A stretch of DNA of 64,000 nucleotides from Deltaproteobacteria bacterium. GTDB taxonomy: Bacteria > Myxococcota_A > Polyangia > Haliangiales > SHYZ01. The DNA is taken from positions 1-64,000 of the forward strand of contig JACQUZ010000172.1 of NCBI GenBank assembly GCA_016210055.1, given 5' to 3'. Within the stretch, counting starts at the first letter, position 1. Each line of letters opens with the position of its first letter. The notes under the pieces were generated by a model, which was not told the DNA's origin, ran no database searches, and saw only the letters and a program-made list of their open reading frames with translations. Shown one piece after another: positions 27,173-36,623 of this stretch. A program made the position numbers and the translations under genes.

Positions 27173-27324
27173 TCCGGGCTCAAGAAGACCGCGCGGGTCC
27201 GGATCGCAAGGCCAAGCCCATTGCCACGCGAGCGTCTGGCCGAGATCCTTGCGGTTCGCGAGCTGTAACACAGGTGGAATGAGAAGTGGTAGCCTTGGAG
27301 TCGGATCGATTTCCTCGGACGTTG

Positions 27325-27350
27325 TGAGACGCGATCTTAGGGGGGTCTCA
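27325..27350. promoter_or_regulatory. Inverted repeat upstream of the kinase gene
   Basis: TGAGAC (27325-27330) and GTCTCA (27345-27350) form a 6-base dyad with a 14-base G-rich spacer, 60 bases before the kinase start. The rest of the 238-base gap between 27173 and 27410 shows no gene. It is either an operator or a chance repeat. Confidence 0.25.
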
Positions 27351-27410
27351 TCTGAGCGTATCTCTCACTACCCACGGGACGCGCACGCATGAAAGGAATT
27401 AGATGCACCA

Positions 27411-30400
27411 ATGCGTGAAATGCGAGAGGAACGAGCCGACACCGACATCGCAGCCGCTGACGATTTGACGATGGTGGCGAACGAGCGCCCTAATGAGACC
27501 GCCACCCGCGCGCCTCTTGATGTTGACCGTGGGATCATCGGTAGAGAAATTGACCAGCGATACGAAATCAAGGCAATGCTGGGTCAAGGAAGCGTGGGTG
27601 CGGTCCTTCACGTACGCGACACGAAACCGGAAACGGACCTGGAACCCGGCAGCCGCAGGCGCAGTTGCGATGACGAGTATGCGCTTAAGGTCTGCCTGCC
27701 CCAACTTGCTGAACCGGATGGCGCGTCCCACAGGTACGCTCAAATCCGAGAAGGGGTGCGATTTGTTCGTGAGTTTCGCGTGGGACAGCGAAAGCTGTCG
27801 TTGAACGACAGGGTTATCAAGACCTATCGGTTCGGCTGTCACTCCTCCAACTCATCCGACAACGCCGCGCTTGCCAATGCCTTGGTTGGTCTTGCTGGCA
27901 AAGCCGCCAATCAGGAACACCTGTCATTCCACTACTTCACCATGGATCTCGCCAGAGACGGCAGCCTGCCGCGGTTTTCTGACGCGCAACCGCCCCTCAT
28001 GGTGATCGCTCTCGCCATGGAGCTACTCACCGCTCTGGACGAGATCCATGCGCGCAACGTCGTGCACCGTGACGTGAAACACGCCAATCTCCTTCTCGCG
28101 AGCTCGTGGACTGCTGTGCGGGAGGCATTGGCAAAGCACCAAGGCGATGGGGCCATCCACTTTCCCAGGGTCATGCTCGCCGACTTCGGTATCGCCAAGC
28201 ACGGGGCCATGCGTGACGAGAACCCCATTGGACGAGTGCTTGGGACACCGGCATACCTGCCGCCCGAGGCCCTTACGATGGGTAACTTGGACCCGCGTGC
28301 CGACTTGTACGCCGCGGGTGTCATCGTCTACTCGTTGGCGACTGGCTGCCATCCAGTGCTAGCAGCCGGCGGTAGTATTGAGGAGGTTCTTCGGGGTCAC
28401 CTGTTTCAACTGCGGCCGGTTCGAGACTTCTCGCCGCAATTCCCGGCCGAGCTCGATTCGGCAATCATGCGATTGCTCGAGCCTGACCCGACACGGCGTA
28501 CCGCAACGGCGGCGCTCGCCTACGACAGCTTTTCGGACTGGTGGTACAAGGAGGCGCGGCCCCTCCTTCTGCCCGAGCAGAAAGAGCTGCAGGGACGACC
28601 GTACTTGTGCACGCCACTATTCATCGGCCGTGAGGAACCGTTGCGCCAGGCGCGGGTGTTTCTGGAGGAAACCCTGAACTACACAGTGCCCGCCGAGTTG
28701 GCTGCCGATGAGATACCTCCAAGTCTCCTGGCGTCCGCCGCCACGCATCTGCCACCGTCGGTCATGACGCTTAGCGGTTCACCTGGGATCGGCAAGTCCC
28801 GCCTACTGTCGGAGATCTCACGCTTGGCTATAAGAATGCGTGCCGTGGTCCTGCAAGGGCATTGCGTGAGCGGTCATGGGCAAGCACTCGAGAGTCTAAG
28901 GCCTGCGCTCGATTCGCTCAAGGAACGCGCCGAGAAACTATGGAGGGGAAATGAGCTCTCGTCGACCGTACCTGCGCTTGGCAGCGGAGGTGTCCACCAT
29001 CGAGGCCGATTGTCTCGCCTCGAGCACATCCCTGCCGAAAAAGATGTGGCATTCGCGATTGTTGGCCGCGAGGCGAGGAACGCAGAAGAAGCGCAACGCA
29101 AGGCGTCGGCGCAACGTCGCCTCTGGATGGCACAAGCAATGGCTCGGCTGTTGCGGCTTGCTCGTCACGTTCCCGTAGTCATCATTCAGGAAGACAGCCA
29201 ATGGTCAGATGAGTCGTCAACCGCAACGCTCGAATACCTGATGCAAGGCGTCGCTCTCGCTCGCGCTGTGGGGCACCCTGCGCGGGTGGCCATTATTCTT
29301 GCCCACCGTCCAAGAGAGGACGGCAATGCTGTAGGACGTTTCGAGCAAGTGCTGCGCCGTCAAGGTGAGCTCGAAAGGTCGGCAGTGCGCATTGAGCTGT
29401 CTGGCTTGTCAAGCAACGAGGCAACCGAGCTCGCTTCTTCGTTGCTGCAGACGAAGCCGCGGGGTGATCTTCGCGAGCTGTGTGAAGCTCTCTTTGGCAA
29501 TGAACGAGAAGTGCGCCCCCTTTTCTTGGAGCAGACTTTCCGTTTCTTGCTTGACGATGGATTCCTCACGCAAGACATGTTTGAGTCCAGGCCCGATGGA
29601 AGCAGGCGTTGGTCGGGACAATGGAATCTAATGGGCAATACGGCCCAGCTTGAAGCGCGCCCGGCCAGCATCCATGAAGCTATTGGCCGCAATATCGAAC
29701 AGCTGTCTTACGGCACAACAAGGATCTTGCCATTCGCTGCCGCGGAAGGCCGCGAATTCGCCGTCGATATCGTCGCCCGCGCCGCCGGCTATGAACCGAT
29801 GGAGGCCCTTGACTTCCTAGATGAAGCGGCAAGCGCCGGCGTCCTGGGTGACGCAGAGGCTCTCACGCTGGTCGAGAGCGTTCAGCGCATGGACAGCCGG
29901 CGCTTCACCTTTTTCCATGACCGCTATCATGAAGCCATCTACCGCGGCTTGCCTTACGAGATGCGCAAGGAATGCCACGCCAAGCTTGCCGATACCATTG
30001 TTGCGTTACGAGGCGAAACCCCACAGGTGGCGGAGTCCTTGAGCCGCCATTTTGAGCAGAGCGGGCAGCATGAAAAGGCCTATCACCAAGCTCGCGTGGC
30101 CGCCGAACAAGCGCAGGGTCAGCATGCCTTCGATCACGCCGCTGATCTCTACCGCCAAGCCATCGCCCTGGCATCGCGAGCCAACATCAGGCTGGAAAGC
30201 AGTGTTCACGAGTCCTATGCGCGAGCGGCTGTCTCGGCAGGATTGTATCAAGTGGCGACCGAGCAGCTGACGCTCCGGCAGCAGGATATGAGCTTGTCGA
30301 CTTTTGAACGTTGGGATGCGGCGCTGCGCCTGGCGGAGCTTAGATACCGGCAGCAGGACTACGGGAATGCCGTGGCACCCCTTGAGCAGCTGCTTGCGAC

Positions 30401-31745
30401 AATGGGCCAAAAGGTTGCAAAGAGCCCTGGCCGGCGCAAGCTCGCGTCGGTCCGCAACATGGTATCGGTGTTCGCCTGTGGTCTGTGGCCGCGCCAGGTC
30501 AACATGCGTCCTGCTGCAGACCCAGAGACCGCCAAGATCCGTGCGCGTGCCTGGCACGCGCTGGCTGAGTGCTGCATTTTTGTCGACGTGAATGACGCCA
30601 TATTCGCGGCTTCTACCGGTGGTCGGCTGGCAGTCACAGGAGGCCTACATGCCTTCTCCGCGCCGGTACTTGCCATGTGGGCTTACCTGTTCGGCAGCGG
30701 TGGACCGCACCGGCTCTCACGTAGCTACTCGCAACTTGCTGAGAGGCTTCTTGAGCCGCATGCTGGTTCAGCAGGCAGCGCGGCGCGCGTTCCAGACGAT
30801 TCCGCCCAGGCGCTCGCACACCTGACCCTCCTTGGCGGCCGCATGTACCGCGGCGAGCTCGGCGGAAAGGGGCTGGAGGCCACCCTTCACGATGTCCGAG
30901 CAGGGATCGCGGCTGCCAAGAGAAGCGGGGATCCCCAACGGCTGTGGATGATGTTGATCTTGAGCGCCGGAGTACATGCCCACACTGGGCACCTTGAGAG
31001 CTACCGGTTAATCATTGAGGACATGATTGCCAATGCTCAGGCCAGCCGCCTCTTTCAGGCCGCCCGCCTTACGCAATTGGCGCTTGATGGGTGGCTAGCC
31101 CACTGCAGGGGTGCTGACGCTGTGGCTAGCATGGCTTTCACCAGCTACGCTGACCGGGCCGGCGAGGCCGGGTCCCGATTTGAAAACCTTGTGGGCCAGG
31201 CGTTTAGTCATTGGTGTGCCCTTCTATCCGGGGCAGAGGGGCCTTCTATCCCGAGCGTGGCACAGCGAGCTCAAGCAGTTATTGGCCAGTGGCTCAAGGG
31301 TAAATTCGCCGGTCCAAACGATTGGCCGCTATCGCAGTGCCTCGCCACGCTAGCCCTTTGCGCACGCTATCAATCGAGCCCCAATCATGACCTGCGCAAC
31401 CTGGAGAGGCTCCGTCGTACCTGTCGGAAGGCTTGCGTCGCCAACCGCATTGAAACTCCTTTGTATCTCGCTGCAGGTGCTGCACTGGATCTGCTTGCAG
31501 GATCCCCTGATAAGGCCAACCACGGCTTTTCGTCAGCGATAGAAACCGCCAAGCGCCAGGGAACGATCTTACAGCTCCTGGATGTCTATCGTCTTGGAGC
31601 GCGCGTCTATCCTGAAAGCAGCAATGAGGCGCGCATGTACGCGTTGCTCGACCAGCGCTTGACCGGCTGCATCGTCGAAGCTCCAAGCCCACCCATCGCC
31701 GAGCTTCTTGCCGGGGAAATCGGGCCGGCGCTAGCTATTCCTTAG
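27411..31745 (+). CDS. Ser/Thr protein kinase fused to AAA ATPase and helical repeats
   Basis: A 1444-residue signalling protein of the type common in myxobacteria. The kinase domain (about 45-385) has the glycine loop LGQGSVG at 57-63, the ATP Lys in ALKV (K93), the catalytic loop HRDVKHAN near 219-226, DFG near 258 and GTPAYLPPEAL, so it should be active. After a linker comes a P-loop ATPase with Walker A GSPGIGKS near 455-462 and a Walker B-like VVIIQEDSQW near 590. The last 550 residues are alpha-helical TPR-like repeats (SRHFEQSGQHEKAYHQARVAAEQA). There are no TM segments. PknK-like proteins of this design integrate signals by kinase plus ATPase. The gene stands alone; the substrate is unknown. 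Start ATG 27411; an ATG at 27420 is also possible. Confidence 0.92.
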   Translation: MREMREERADTDIAAADDLTMVANERPNETATRAPLDVDRGIIGREIDQRYEIKAMLGQGSVGAVLHVRDTKPETDLEPGSRRRSCDDEYALKVCLPQLAEPDGASHRYAQIREGVRFVREFRVGQRKLSLNDRVIKTYRFGCHSSNSSDNAALANALVGLAGKAANQEHLSFHYFTMDLARDGSLPRFSDAQPPLMVIALAMELLTALDEIHARNVVHRDVKHANLLLASSWTAVREALAKHQGDGAIHFPRVMLADFGIAKHGAMRDENPIGRVLGTPAYLPPEALTMGNLDPRADLYAAGVIVYSLATGCHPVLAAGGSIEEVLRGHLFQLRPVRDFSPQFPAELDSAIMRLLEPDPTRRTATAALAYDSFSDWWYKEARPLLLPEQKELQGRPYLCTPLFIGREEPLRQARVFLEETLNYTVPAELAADEIPPSLLASAATHLPPSVMTLSGSPGIGKSRLLSEISRLAIRMRAVVLQGHCVSGHGQALESLRPALDSLKERAEKLWRGNELSSTVPALGSGGVHHRGRLSRLEHIPAEKDVAFAIVGREARNAEEAQRKASAQRRLWMAQAMARLLRLARHVPVVIIQEDSQWSDESSTATLEYLMQGVALARAVGHPARVAIILAHRPREDGNAVGRFEQVLRRQGELERSAVRIELSGLSSNEATELASSLLQTKPRGDLRELCEALFGNEREVRPLFLEQTFRFLLDDGFLTQDMFESRPDGSRRWSGQWNLMGNTAQLEARPASIHEAIGRNIEQLSYGTTRILPFAAAEGREFAVDIVARAAGYEPMEALDFLDEAASAGVLGDAEALTLVESVQRMDSRRFTFFHDRYHEAIYRGLPYEMRKECHAKLADTIVALRGETPQVAESLSRHFEQSGQHEKAYHQARVAAEQAQGQHAFDHAADLYRQAIALASRANIRLESSVHESYARAAVSAGLYQVATEQLTLRQQDMSLSTFERWDAALRLAELRYRQQDYGNAVAPLEQLLATMGQKVAKSPGRRKLASVRNMVSVFACGLWPRQVNMRPAADPETAKIRARAWHALAECCIFVDVNDAIFAASTGGRLAVTGGLHAFSAPVLAMWAYLFGSGGPHRLSRSYSQLAERLLEPHAGSAGSAARVPDDSAQALAHLTLLGGRMYRGELGGKGLEATLHDVRAGIAAAKRSGDPQRLWMMLILSAGVHAHTGHLESYRLIIEDMIANAQASRLFQAARLTQLALDGWLAHCRGADAVASMAFTSYADRAGEAGSRFENLVGQAFSHWCALLSGAEGPSIPSVAQRAQAVIGQWLKGKFAGPNDWPLSQCLATLALCARYQSSPNHDLRNLERLRRTCRKACVANRIETPLYLAAGAALDLLAGSPDKANHGFSSAIETAKRQGTILQLLDVYRLGARVYPESSNEARMYALLDQRLTGCIVEAPSPPIAELLAGEIGPALAIP

Positions 31746-31783
31746 CCCCGGAAAAAGAGCGGCTGGCGTCGGGCATGGCATTT

Positions 31784-32263
31784 TCAGTCCCCAGTCTTAC
31801 CGGACCAGTACCCACGCATGACCTCCGCGACCCACGCGGGCTCCTCGACCTTCCCGCGCGGGCCGTACTCGTCATACCAAGGCTTCAGGTCGAGCACGGG
31901 CGTCTCGTCCAGCGCGTCGAGCCCGGCGAGTTCTATCCGCAACCCCTTCACACCCAGCACTCGACAGACGGTAAGTCCCAGGCGGTTCGGACGATTCTTC
32001 CCGCGCTGAGCGAAGATGCCTACCTTGGGGTAGCGCGGGTCGTTTCGCGGGTGGCGCGCGGCCACCTCGATCTTCGACGGGCTCACGCGGTCCAAGAGGT
32101 AGATCACCGCCACGTGTGAGAATAGGTCGAGCCCGACCAACGACTCCGCTGAAAAACAAGCGGGATCCAGCTCGATGGCGCCTTGCTCCGCATCCCAATT
32201 GTCGTCTTCGACGGTCTTGCGCGTGCTGCGTACTACGCCGATGGGTTGGACCGTGAAGCTCAT
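31784..32263 (-). CDS. trmO: tRNA (N6-threonylcarbamoyladenosine-37)-N6 methyltransferase, TrmO family
   Basis: A 159-residue TrmO/TsaA-like beta-barrel methyltransferase, which methylates t6A37 in tRNA using S-adenosylmethionine. Family motifs are VQPIGVVRST at 4-13, DLFSHVAVIYLLDR near 50, FAQRGKNRPNRLGLTVCRVLGV near 85-106, and DLKPWYDEYGP near 128. It is short but normal for single-domain members. I take the ATG at 32263, which overlaps the stop of the upstream methyltransferase gene (ATGA); upstream in-frame codons lie inside that gene. The role outside tRNA modification is uncertain for short paralogues. Confidence 0.85.
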   Translation of the reverse strand: MSFTVQPIGVVRSTRKTVEDDNWDAEQGAIELDPACFSAESLVGLDLFSHVAVIYLLDRVSPSKIEVAARHPRNDPRYPKVGIFAQRGKNRPNRLGLTVCRVLGVKGLRIELAGLDALDETPVLDLKPWYDEYGPRGKVEEPAWVAEVMRGYWSGKTGD

Positions 32264-33000
32264 CGCACCGCCTCGAAGATCTGGGTCACCATGCCCCTCT
32301 CCTCGGCCTCCCCTACCCTTGTTAACCCTTTCGAGGCGGCCCAAGCGGCAACCCTCGCTGGGGCGAGGCGCAGCTTCACGTAGTCGCTGATACGCGTCCG
32401 CGGCCCGTCGGGTTCGATGTCGGTCACGATGTCGGTGACTCGAAGTCGTCCCTCGTCGAGCGGCTCGAGCAGGCAGTGCATCGTTCGACTTGCGTCGCGG
32501 GCCACCTCACGGAAGCGTCCAACCCCCTCGGCGGAGAGCATGGTCGAGTCTCGGTAGGACAGCGCGAGGAGCCCCCTTGCGGCGAGGTGCCGGACGCACA
32601 ACGCGATGAGCTCTTCGACCTCGCCCGTGTTCTCGAGATGGGCGATCGTATCGCCCAGACAGAGGACAACGTCCCACGTAGCCACGCCCGCACCGCGCAG
32701 GAAGGCCAAGAGATCTCCATGATGAACCTTGACCCGTGGTGCGAGCTTCCCAAGCGACTTGCTAAGCTGTTCGAGCAGAGTCGCGTCGAAGTCTACTGCC
32801 GTCACCTGCTTGCCGAAGCGCGCAAGCGCCTGCGCATGCGCACCGAATCCTGCCCCTAGGTCAAGATACGAGTCCCTGCCAAGGAGCCCGTGGCGCTCCA
32901 GCCAGGACTCCGCGAGCGTCAACGGGTCTCCAGCAACCGACACGGACCACGCGTATACCTTGCCAAGCAGGGTCTCGTAGTGCTCCCGGACACGGCTCAT
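32260..33000 (-). CDS. Class I SAM-dependent methyltransferase
   Basis: A 246-residue Rossmann-type methyltransferase. Motif I is YLDLGAGFGAHAQALARFG near 45-63, the acidic residue after strand 2 is in VTAVDFD, motif II is HHGDLLAFL, and WDVVLCLGDTIAHL follows near 105. The substrate is not recognisable. Start at ATG 33000 (MSRVREHYETLLGKVYAW); an in-frame ATG lies 24 bases upstream. It is coupled to the trmO-like gene by ATGA. Nothing links it to the arsenite methyltransferase family: the conserved ArsM Cys residues are absent. Confidence 0.83.
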   Translation of the reverse strand: MSRVREHYETLLGKVYAWSVSVAGDPLTLAESWLERHGLLGRDSYLDLGAGFGAHAQALARFGKQVTAVDFDATLLEQLSKSLGKLAPRVKVHHGDLLAFLRGAGVATWDVVLCLGDTIAHLENTGEVEELIALCVRHLAARGLLALSYRDSTMLSAEGVGRFREVARDASRTMHCLLEPLDEGRLRVTDIVTDIEPDGPRTRISDYVKLRLAPARVAAWAASKGLTRVGEAEERGMVTQIFEAVR

Positions 33001-33173
33001 GTTAGGCCTCGTGCGAGCGCCCAATCGTGGCTCATGCCATGGAAGGTGCCACGCATGGGCAAGTCTTTCAATGCCAAGGTACTCGTCCCCTCTATCTCGT
33101 CGTGGACCTGGTCGACGCCGACCTATTCGACCACTGGGAGCTCGGTATTAGCGAGCTGGCGGCCTTGACGGAC

Positions 33174-33947
33174 CTACACTGATCCGTCGTGCTCGTCCGG
33201 CGTCATGACAAAGAAGACGTAGCTGAAGTACTCGGGGTACTTGCGATAGAGGTCGATCTCGTGCTGGCTTTTGGCCGCAACGTCCAGGGCCTCGGGATCT
33301 GAGGCGTGCGCGGCGCGGAAGCGCTCCAGGCAGCCGGCGAGGGGCACGTAGTAGTTGTCCCACCAGCCGACGGCGGGCAGCACGAAGTCACCGAGCAGTC
33401 GATACCCGTTCGCGGCGATGGCCTTCCGCCTGGCCTCCACGTCACCGACATCAGGGCATCCGTCCGTGAACAGCTCCTTCAACTCGGCCGGCGGGTTGTC
33501 GCGGAACCAGCAGAACTCGGAAACGACCATGTGCCCGCCAGGCGCGAGCAAGCGACGCCATGAGGTGAGCCCCTTCGCAAAGCCGATGATGAAGATGGCT
33601 CCTTCGGACCAGATGACGTCGAACGATCCGTCCGGGAAGTGCAGGTCGTTCATGTCACCGACCTGCGCCGCGAGCCGGCCTGCGAGGCCGAGCTCGCCGG
33701 CTCGCTTGGCGAGCTGAGAGACGAAGGGAGCGTGGTTGTCGACCGCGACGATCTGTGCCTCGGTTGCCCGCGCGATGTCGATGGTCTGTGCCCCAGCGCC
33801 GCAGCCGATGTCGAGGATGCGTTGGCTGCGCGTCAGGGGAGGTAGCAGGCGCATGGCCCGCTCGGTGCTCTCTCGTTGGCCAGGCCCCTGGCGGGGGATG
33901 GCCTCGTAGACCTCGTAGAAATAGCTCCAGAACTTGCCTGCTGACAT
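33174..33947 (-). CDS. Class I SAM-dependent methyltransferase (UbiE/Methyltransf_11 type)
   Basis: A 257-residue methyltransferase: motif I RILDIGCGAGAQTIDIA near 43-59, IVAVDNH, GDMNDLHFPDGSFDVIWSEGA near 92-112, and LLAPGGHMVVSEF near 130, all in the small-molecule methyltransferase pattern. The C-terminal part (WWDNYYVPLAGCLERFRAAH, then LYRKYPEYFSYVFFVM) is typical of a group often adjacent to quinone or metalloid genes, but no substrate can be named. Start at 33947 has GAAGGGA upstream. A weak region of 173 bases without a gene separates it from the next minus-strand gene. Confidence 0.83.
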   Translation of the reverse strand: MSAGKFWSYFYEVYEAIPRQGPGQRESTERAMRLLPPLTRSQRILDIGCGAGAQTIDIARATEAQIVAVDNHAPFVSQLAKRAGELGLAGRLAAQVGDMNDLHFPDGSFDVIWSEGAIFIIGFAKGLTSWRRLLAPGGHMVVSEFCWFRDNPPAELKELFTDGCPDVGDVEARRKAIAANGYRLLGDFVLPAVGWWDNYYVPLAGCLERFRAAHASDPEALDVAAKSQHEIDLYRKYPEYFSYVFFVMTPDEHDGSV

Positions 33948-33990
33948 GGCGTTGATCCCTTCCTCGGGTGGCTCGGCAGAATGGAGGTCG

Positions 33991-34437
33991 TCAACGCACG
34001 CACCGGACGTAGGCGGGCGTGGTCGCGGCAATCATTGTGGACATCCCCTGACCGAAGTAGCATATGGGGGCCGCCCCATTGGGCTCCTTTGGCCATGCCC
34101 AAAAGCTATCGCTCGGCGTGCCCGGGAACGCACTGTCGTCAATAGCCGGGTCCCAGCGAGTCTCATCGACTAGGGTGTGTAGTTCCTTGATACTCGGTAG
34201 TCGCCAACCTCCGCCGGCCAGGTCCAGGGTCTTGCAGTAGCTCTCCGCTTCGTCCCAGGTCAGCGCATTCGGAGCGGCATTACGCTGCCATGCGAGACGG
34301 GTCTTCTTATCGTTTACCACGCCGTCTGAGATTGTATATCGCCCTGCCGGTGCTGATGCACGAGCAGGGCCATTGATCACGGCGTATAAAAAGACGGCGA
34401 CCGTCACGCAAGAAATGAATATCGGAAAGCTCTTCAT
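33991..34437 (-). CDS. DUF1566 (Lcl C-terminal-like) secreted protein
   Basis: A 148-residue exported protein: signal peptide (MKSFPIFISCVTVAVFLYAVINGPARA), then the DUF1566 domain recognisable from TRLAWQRNAAPNALTWDEAESYCKTL, GGGWRLPSIKELHTLVD and the closing AYVRCVR. In other bacteria the domain is found in surface adhesin-like proteins (C-terminal part of Legionella Lcl). The Trp-Arg-Leu-Pro motif is intact. A close relative lies immediately upstream at 34461, 23 bases away, indicating a tandem duplication. No function beyond a surface role can be offered. Confidence 0.75.
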   Translation of the reverse strand: MKSFPIFISCVTVAVFLYAVINGPARASAPAGRYTISDGVVNDKKTRLAWQRNAAPNALTWDEAESYCKTLDLAGGGWRLPSIKELHTLVDETRWDPAIDDSAFPGTPSDSFWAWPKEPNGAAPICYFGQGMSTMIAATTPAYVRCVR

Positions 34438-34460
34438 CTGTCGTCTCCATGCTTAGGAAA

Positions 34461-35027
34461 TCAGCGCACGCAGCGGATTCGCTTTTTCGCAGTGATTTCG
34501 GCGTACACCACGCCACCATGGCTGAAGTTCACGTACCACGCTTGTCCCGCGAACCCGACGCACGACGAGGAGGACCAGAAATCCTCGTGCGGGGAGCGGG
34601 GAAATGCTTCGGTGTCAATTCGGTTATCAGAATTGGACGGATCGAGGAGCGTCACCAGCTCAATGCGGGTGGGAAGTCGCCATCCGCTGAGCCCGCCTGC
34701 CTCAACGCCCGCGCAATAGGACTTGGCCTCATCCCATGTAAATAAGCCGTCGGGCGCCTGGCGTTGCCACCTAAGGCCCGTTACGTTGTCCTTCACGGGA
34801 TCGCTCACGGTGTAACTCATGGGATTCGGAAGACCACTGCTTGGTGAATTGGGCATTGGCCAATTCGCCCAACGGACATCCACGCCGTCCAGCGTCCCCC
34901 CGTCTGATGTCTTTGCGTCCTCGGACCCGCACGCTCCGATAGCCAAGGCGAAAGAAAACATGGCCACGTAGCCAAAGGGACCAGGCGATCGGAAGAGTCT
35001 CCGATATCGTGTCGAGTGCTGTCTCAT
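34461..35027 (-). CDS. DUF1566 lipoprotein
   Basis: A 188-residue lipoprotein (lipobox IGAC at about 30-33, then SEDAKTSDGG linker), with the same DUF1566 layout as its neighbour: VTGLRWQRQAPDGLFTWDEAKSYC, GGLSGWRLPTRIELVTLLDPS, and an end AEITAKKRIRCVR. The two share motif order but little else, so the duplication is old. The two genes are probably co-transcribed. Upstream, 35028-35282 contains no convincing gene. Confidence 0.78.
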   Translation of the reverse strand: MRQHSTRYRRLFRSPGPFGYVAMFSFALAIGACGSEDAKTSDGGTLDGVDVRWANWPMPNSPSSGLPNPMSYTVSDPVKDNVTGLRWQRQAPDGLFTWDEAKSYCAGVEAGGLSGWRLPTRIELVTLLDPSNSDNRIDTEAFPRSPHEDFWSSSSCVGFAGQAWYVNFSHGGVVYAEITAKKRIRCVR

Positions 35028-35282
35028 TACACCTCCCGGGCATGCTGTTGCCCCGCCATCGACAGCAAGACTGATGCCGCAGCGGGAGCGTGCGATCCCT
35101 GGATCGTCTCGGCCAGTGATTGAGCGTGCGTACTGTCCAATGGAGGTTGAAACAGTTTACTTCACAACATGGCGAGCACATTTCCGTGAGGTGCAGTGTG
35201 GGGGCGCGCTTCGGTGGGTTGGGGTGAAGGAGAGACGCCAAGGGCACGCGCTCAGCGCCAAGCGGCACAGCGTAGAAGAACT

Positions 35283-35720
35283 TCACGAACGGCTTGTTGC
35301 TGGGCGCTGCGCCAGTACACGTGCACGATCGAGGACCGACTCAGGAAACGGGCTGGACTTCCGTGCGCTCCGATCGATATGGACGCCGGTCAACTCGGTG
35401 ACCGCGGCCACTTCTTGGGATTCGGAGTTGATCATCTCATGAGAGAACCGCAGCACCTTCTCCCGTACCTCGAGTACCCAGGATCGGATGAAGACGACGT
35501 CGCCCGCAACGACCTCCCGCTTGTACGAAACGTGTTGCTCGACGGCAACCATGCCGCGGTCGGAGTCACGAAGGTACGAGGGAGTGAGCCCCAAGCAAGC
35601 GAAGAGGTTCCAAGTGGCCTCGTCGAACTTGCCCACGTACCACATCACGTTCATATGCCCCATGTGATCGCAGTGCCATGGGTAGACAGTCCCGCGGTAC
35701 GTGATCAGTGCGTCTTCCAT
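35283..35720 (-). CDS. Acyl-CoA thioesterase, hotdog fold (4HBT)
   Basis: A 145-residue single hotdog domain. The motif HCDHMGHMNVMWYVGKFDEATW at about 16-37 contains the nucleophile-region Asp (D18) and the following His/Asn typical of 4-hydroxybenzoyl-CoA thioesterase-like enzymes that hydrolyse acyl-CoA in the cytoplasm. VEQHVSYKREVVAGDVV gives the second conserved strand. The start at 35720 (MEDALITYRG) follows a plausible GAGAGGAC site. It is monocistronic as far as visible. The substrate is not predictable from sequence. Confidence 0.86.
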   Translation of the reverse strand: MEDALITYRGTVYPWHCDHMGHMNVMWYVGKFDEATWNLFACLGLTPSYLRDSDRGMVAVEQHVSYKREVVAGDVVFIRSWVLEVREKVLRFSHEMINSESQEVAAVTELTGVHIDRSARKSSPFPESVLDRARVLAQRPATSRS

Positions 35721-35898
35721 TTCCGTCCTCTCTGCCTATCCAGATAGCGCTAAGGCCCCCGTCGACTACCCTGTCCCACGGATCGTGCCTGGCCATGCGC
35801 ATGCTGGGGATGTCGGCGAGCATGACACCGGCTACCGCCTGAGGATCAGGGAAAGTTCATGAGGAGCCCGTAACGGGGCGTGAGCTCGGGCCACGCAC

Positions 35899-36189
35899 TT
35901 GACCCAGGTTGTGCCACCGCCCTCGCGAGGCCCTGTGGTCGTTTCGCGATCTTACCTTGGGCCCAAGCTGGCACCAGCGTTGCTCGAAGGGGGAGGTGCA
36001 TCCACTGGCAAGCTGTATAGGCTTGTCATGCCGGCAGAACAGGGCGAGGAGATTTGCGCCTACCTCGACAAAGACAAGGACGGCGTGAAGGAAACGCCCC
36101 TGCCATTTCTTGATGATCTTTCTGCGGCAGGGGAAACGATCAACTATGCGGCCTCTATACAGGACAAGTGGCAGATCCTCCCACGGTGA
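35899..36189 (+). CDS. Small hypothetical protein
   Basis: A 96-residue frame starting at TTG 35899, without a convincing ribosome site. The C-terminal half (GKLYRLVMPAEQGEEICAY, LDKDKDGVKETPLPFL) reads like a real, acidic protein segment with an EF-hand-like D-x-D-x-D. No family is recognised and it may be a fragment. Confidence 0.33.
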   Translation: MTQVVPPPSRGPVVVSRSYLGPKLAPALLEGGGASTGKLYRLVMPAEQGEEICAYLDKDKDGVKETPLPFLDDLSAAGETINYAASIQDKWQILPR

Positions 36190-36623
36190 AGGCGGGATTG
36201 CGCTGGTGAAGATCGGTGCTCCTCGGCGTGAGAAGCTCATCGCTTCCGGCAAGTCGCATCCAAGAAGCGGGCGCATGCCAGGCGAGGGCGGCTGCACGCG
36301 GGCCCTGAATGCCTTGTGTGCCGGTCGTCGCCCGGCCTAGCAACGACCCTCAAGTCCTGGATGATACGACCGATGCCAGAGGTAGGGCCATGCGCCTATC
36401 GGGGCCTCCGTCGTTCGCTCGCGGTTCCGACAACAGCAAGAGGCGAGCATGCTTTCAGCACCAGCATGTGACACGTGGCGCACGCCCGGTGGACGGCACC
36501 CCGCCCGAGCTCGGGCAATCACGTGGCAGATACTCCGGAGCTCCCGAGGCGAAAACAAATCAGATCGTCGCTGCCGAGATCACCCGTCGGCAGAACGGCG
36601 ATTTCGAAAGGAGGAACTCACGC
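36190..36623. other. Intergenic region, 434 bases
   Basis: Leader of the large lipoprotein gene at 36624. I see no convincing gene or RNA. The only clear element is the AAAGGAGGA ribosome site at 36607-36615 for the downstream gene. Confidence 0.5.

Noticed and set aside
35074-35442. Plus-strand frame overlapping the thioesterase gene
   Set aside because: It runs antisense to a well-supported hotdog thioesterase and has no domain character.
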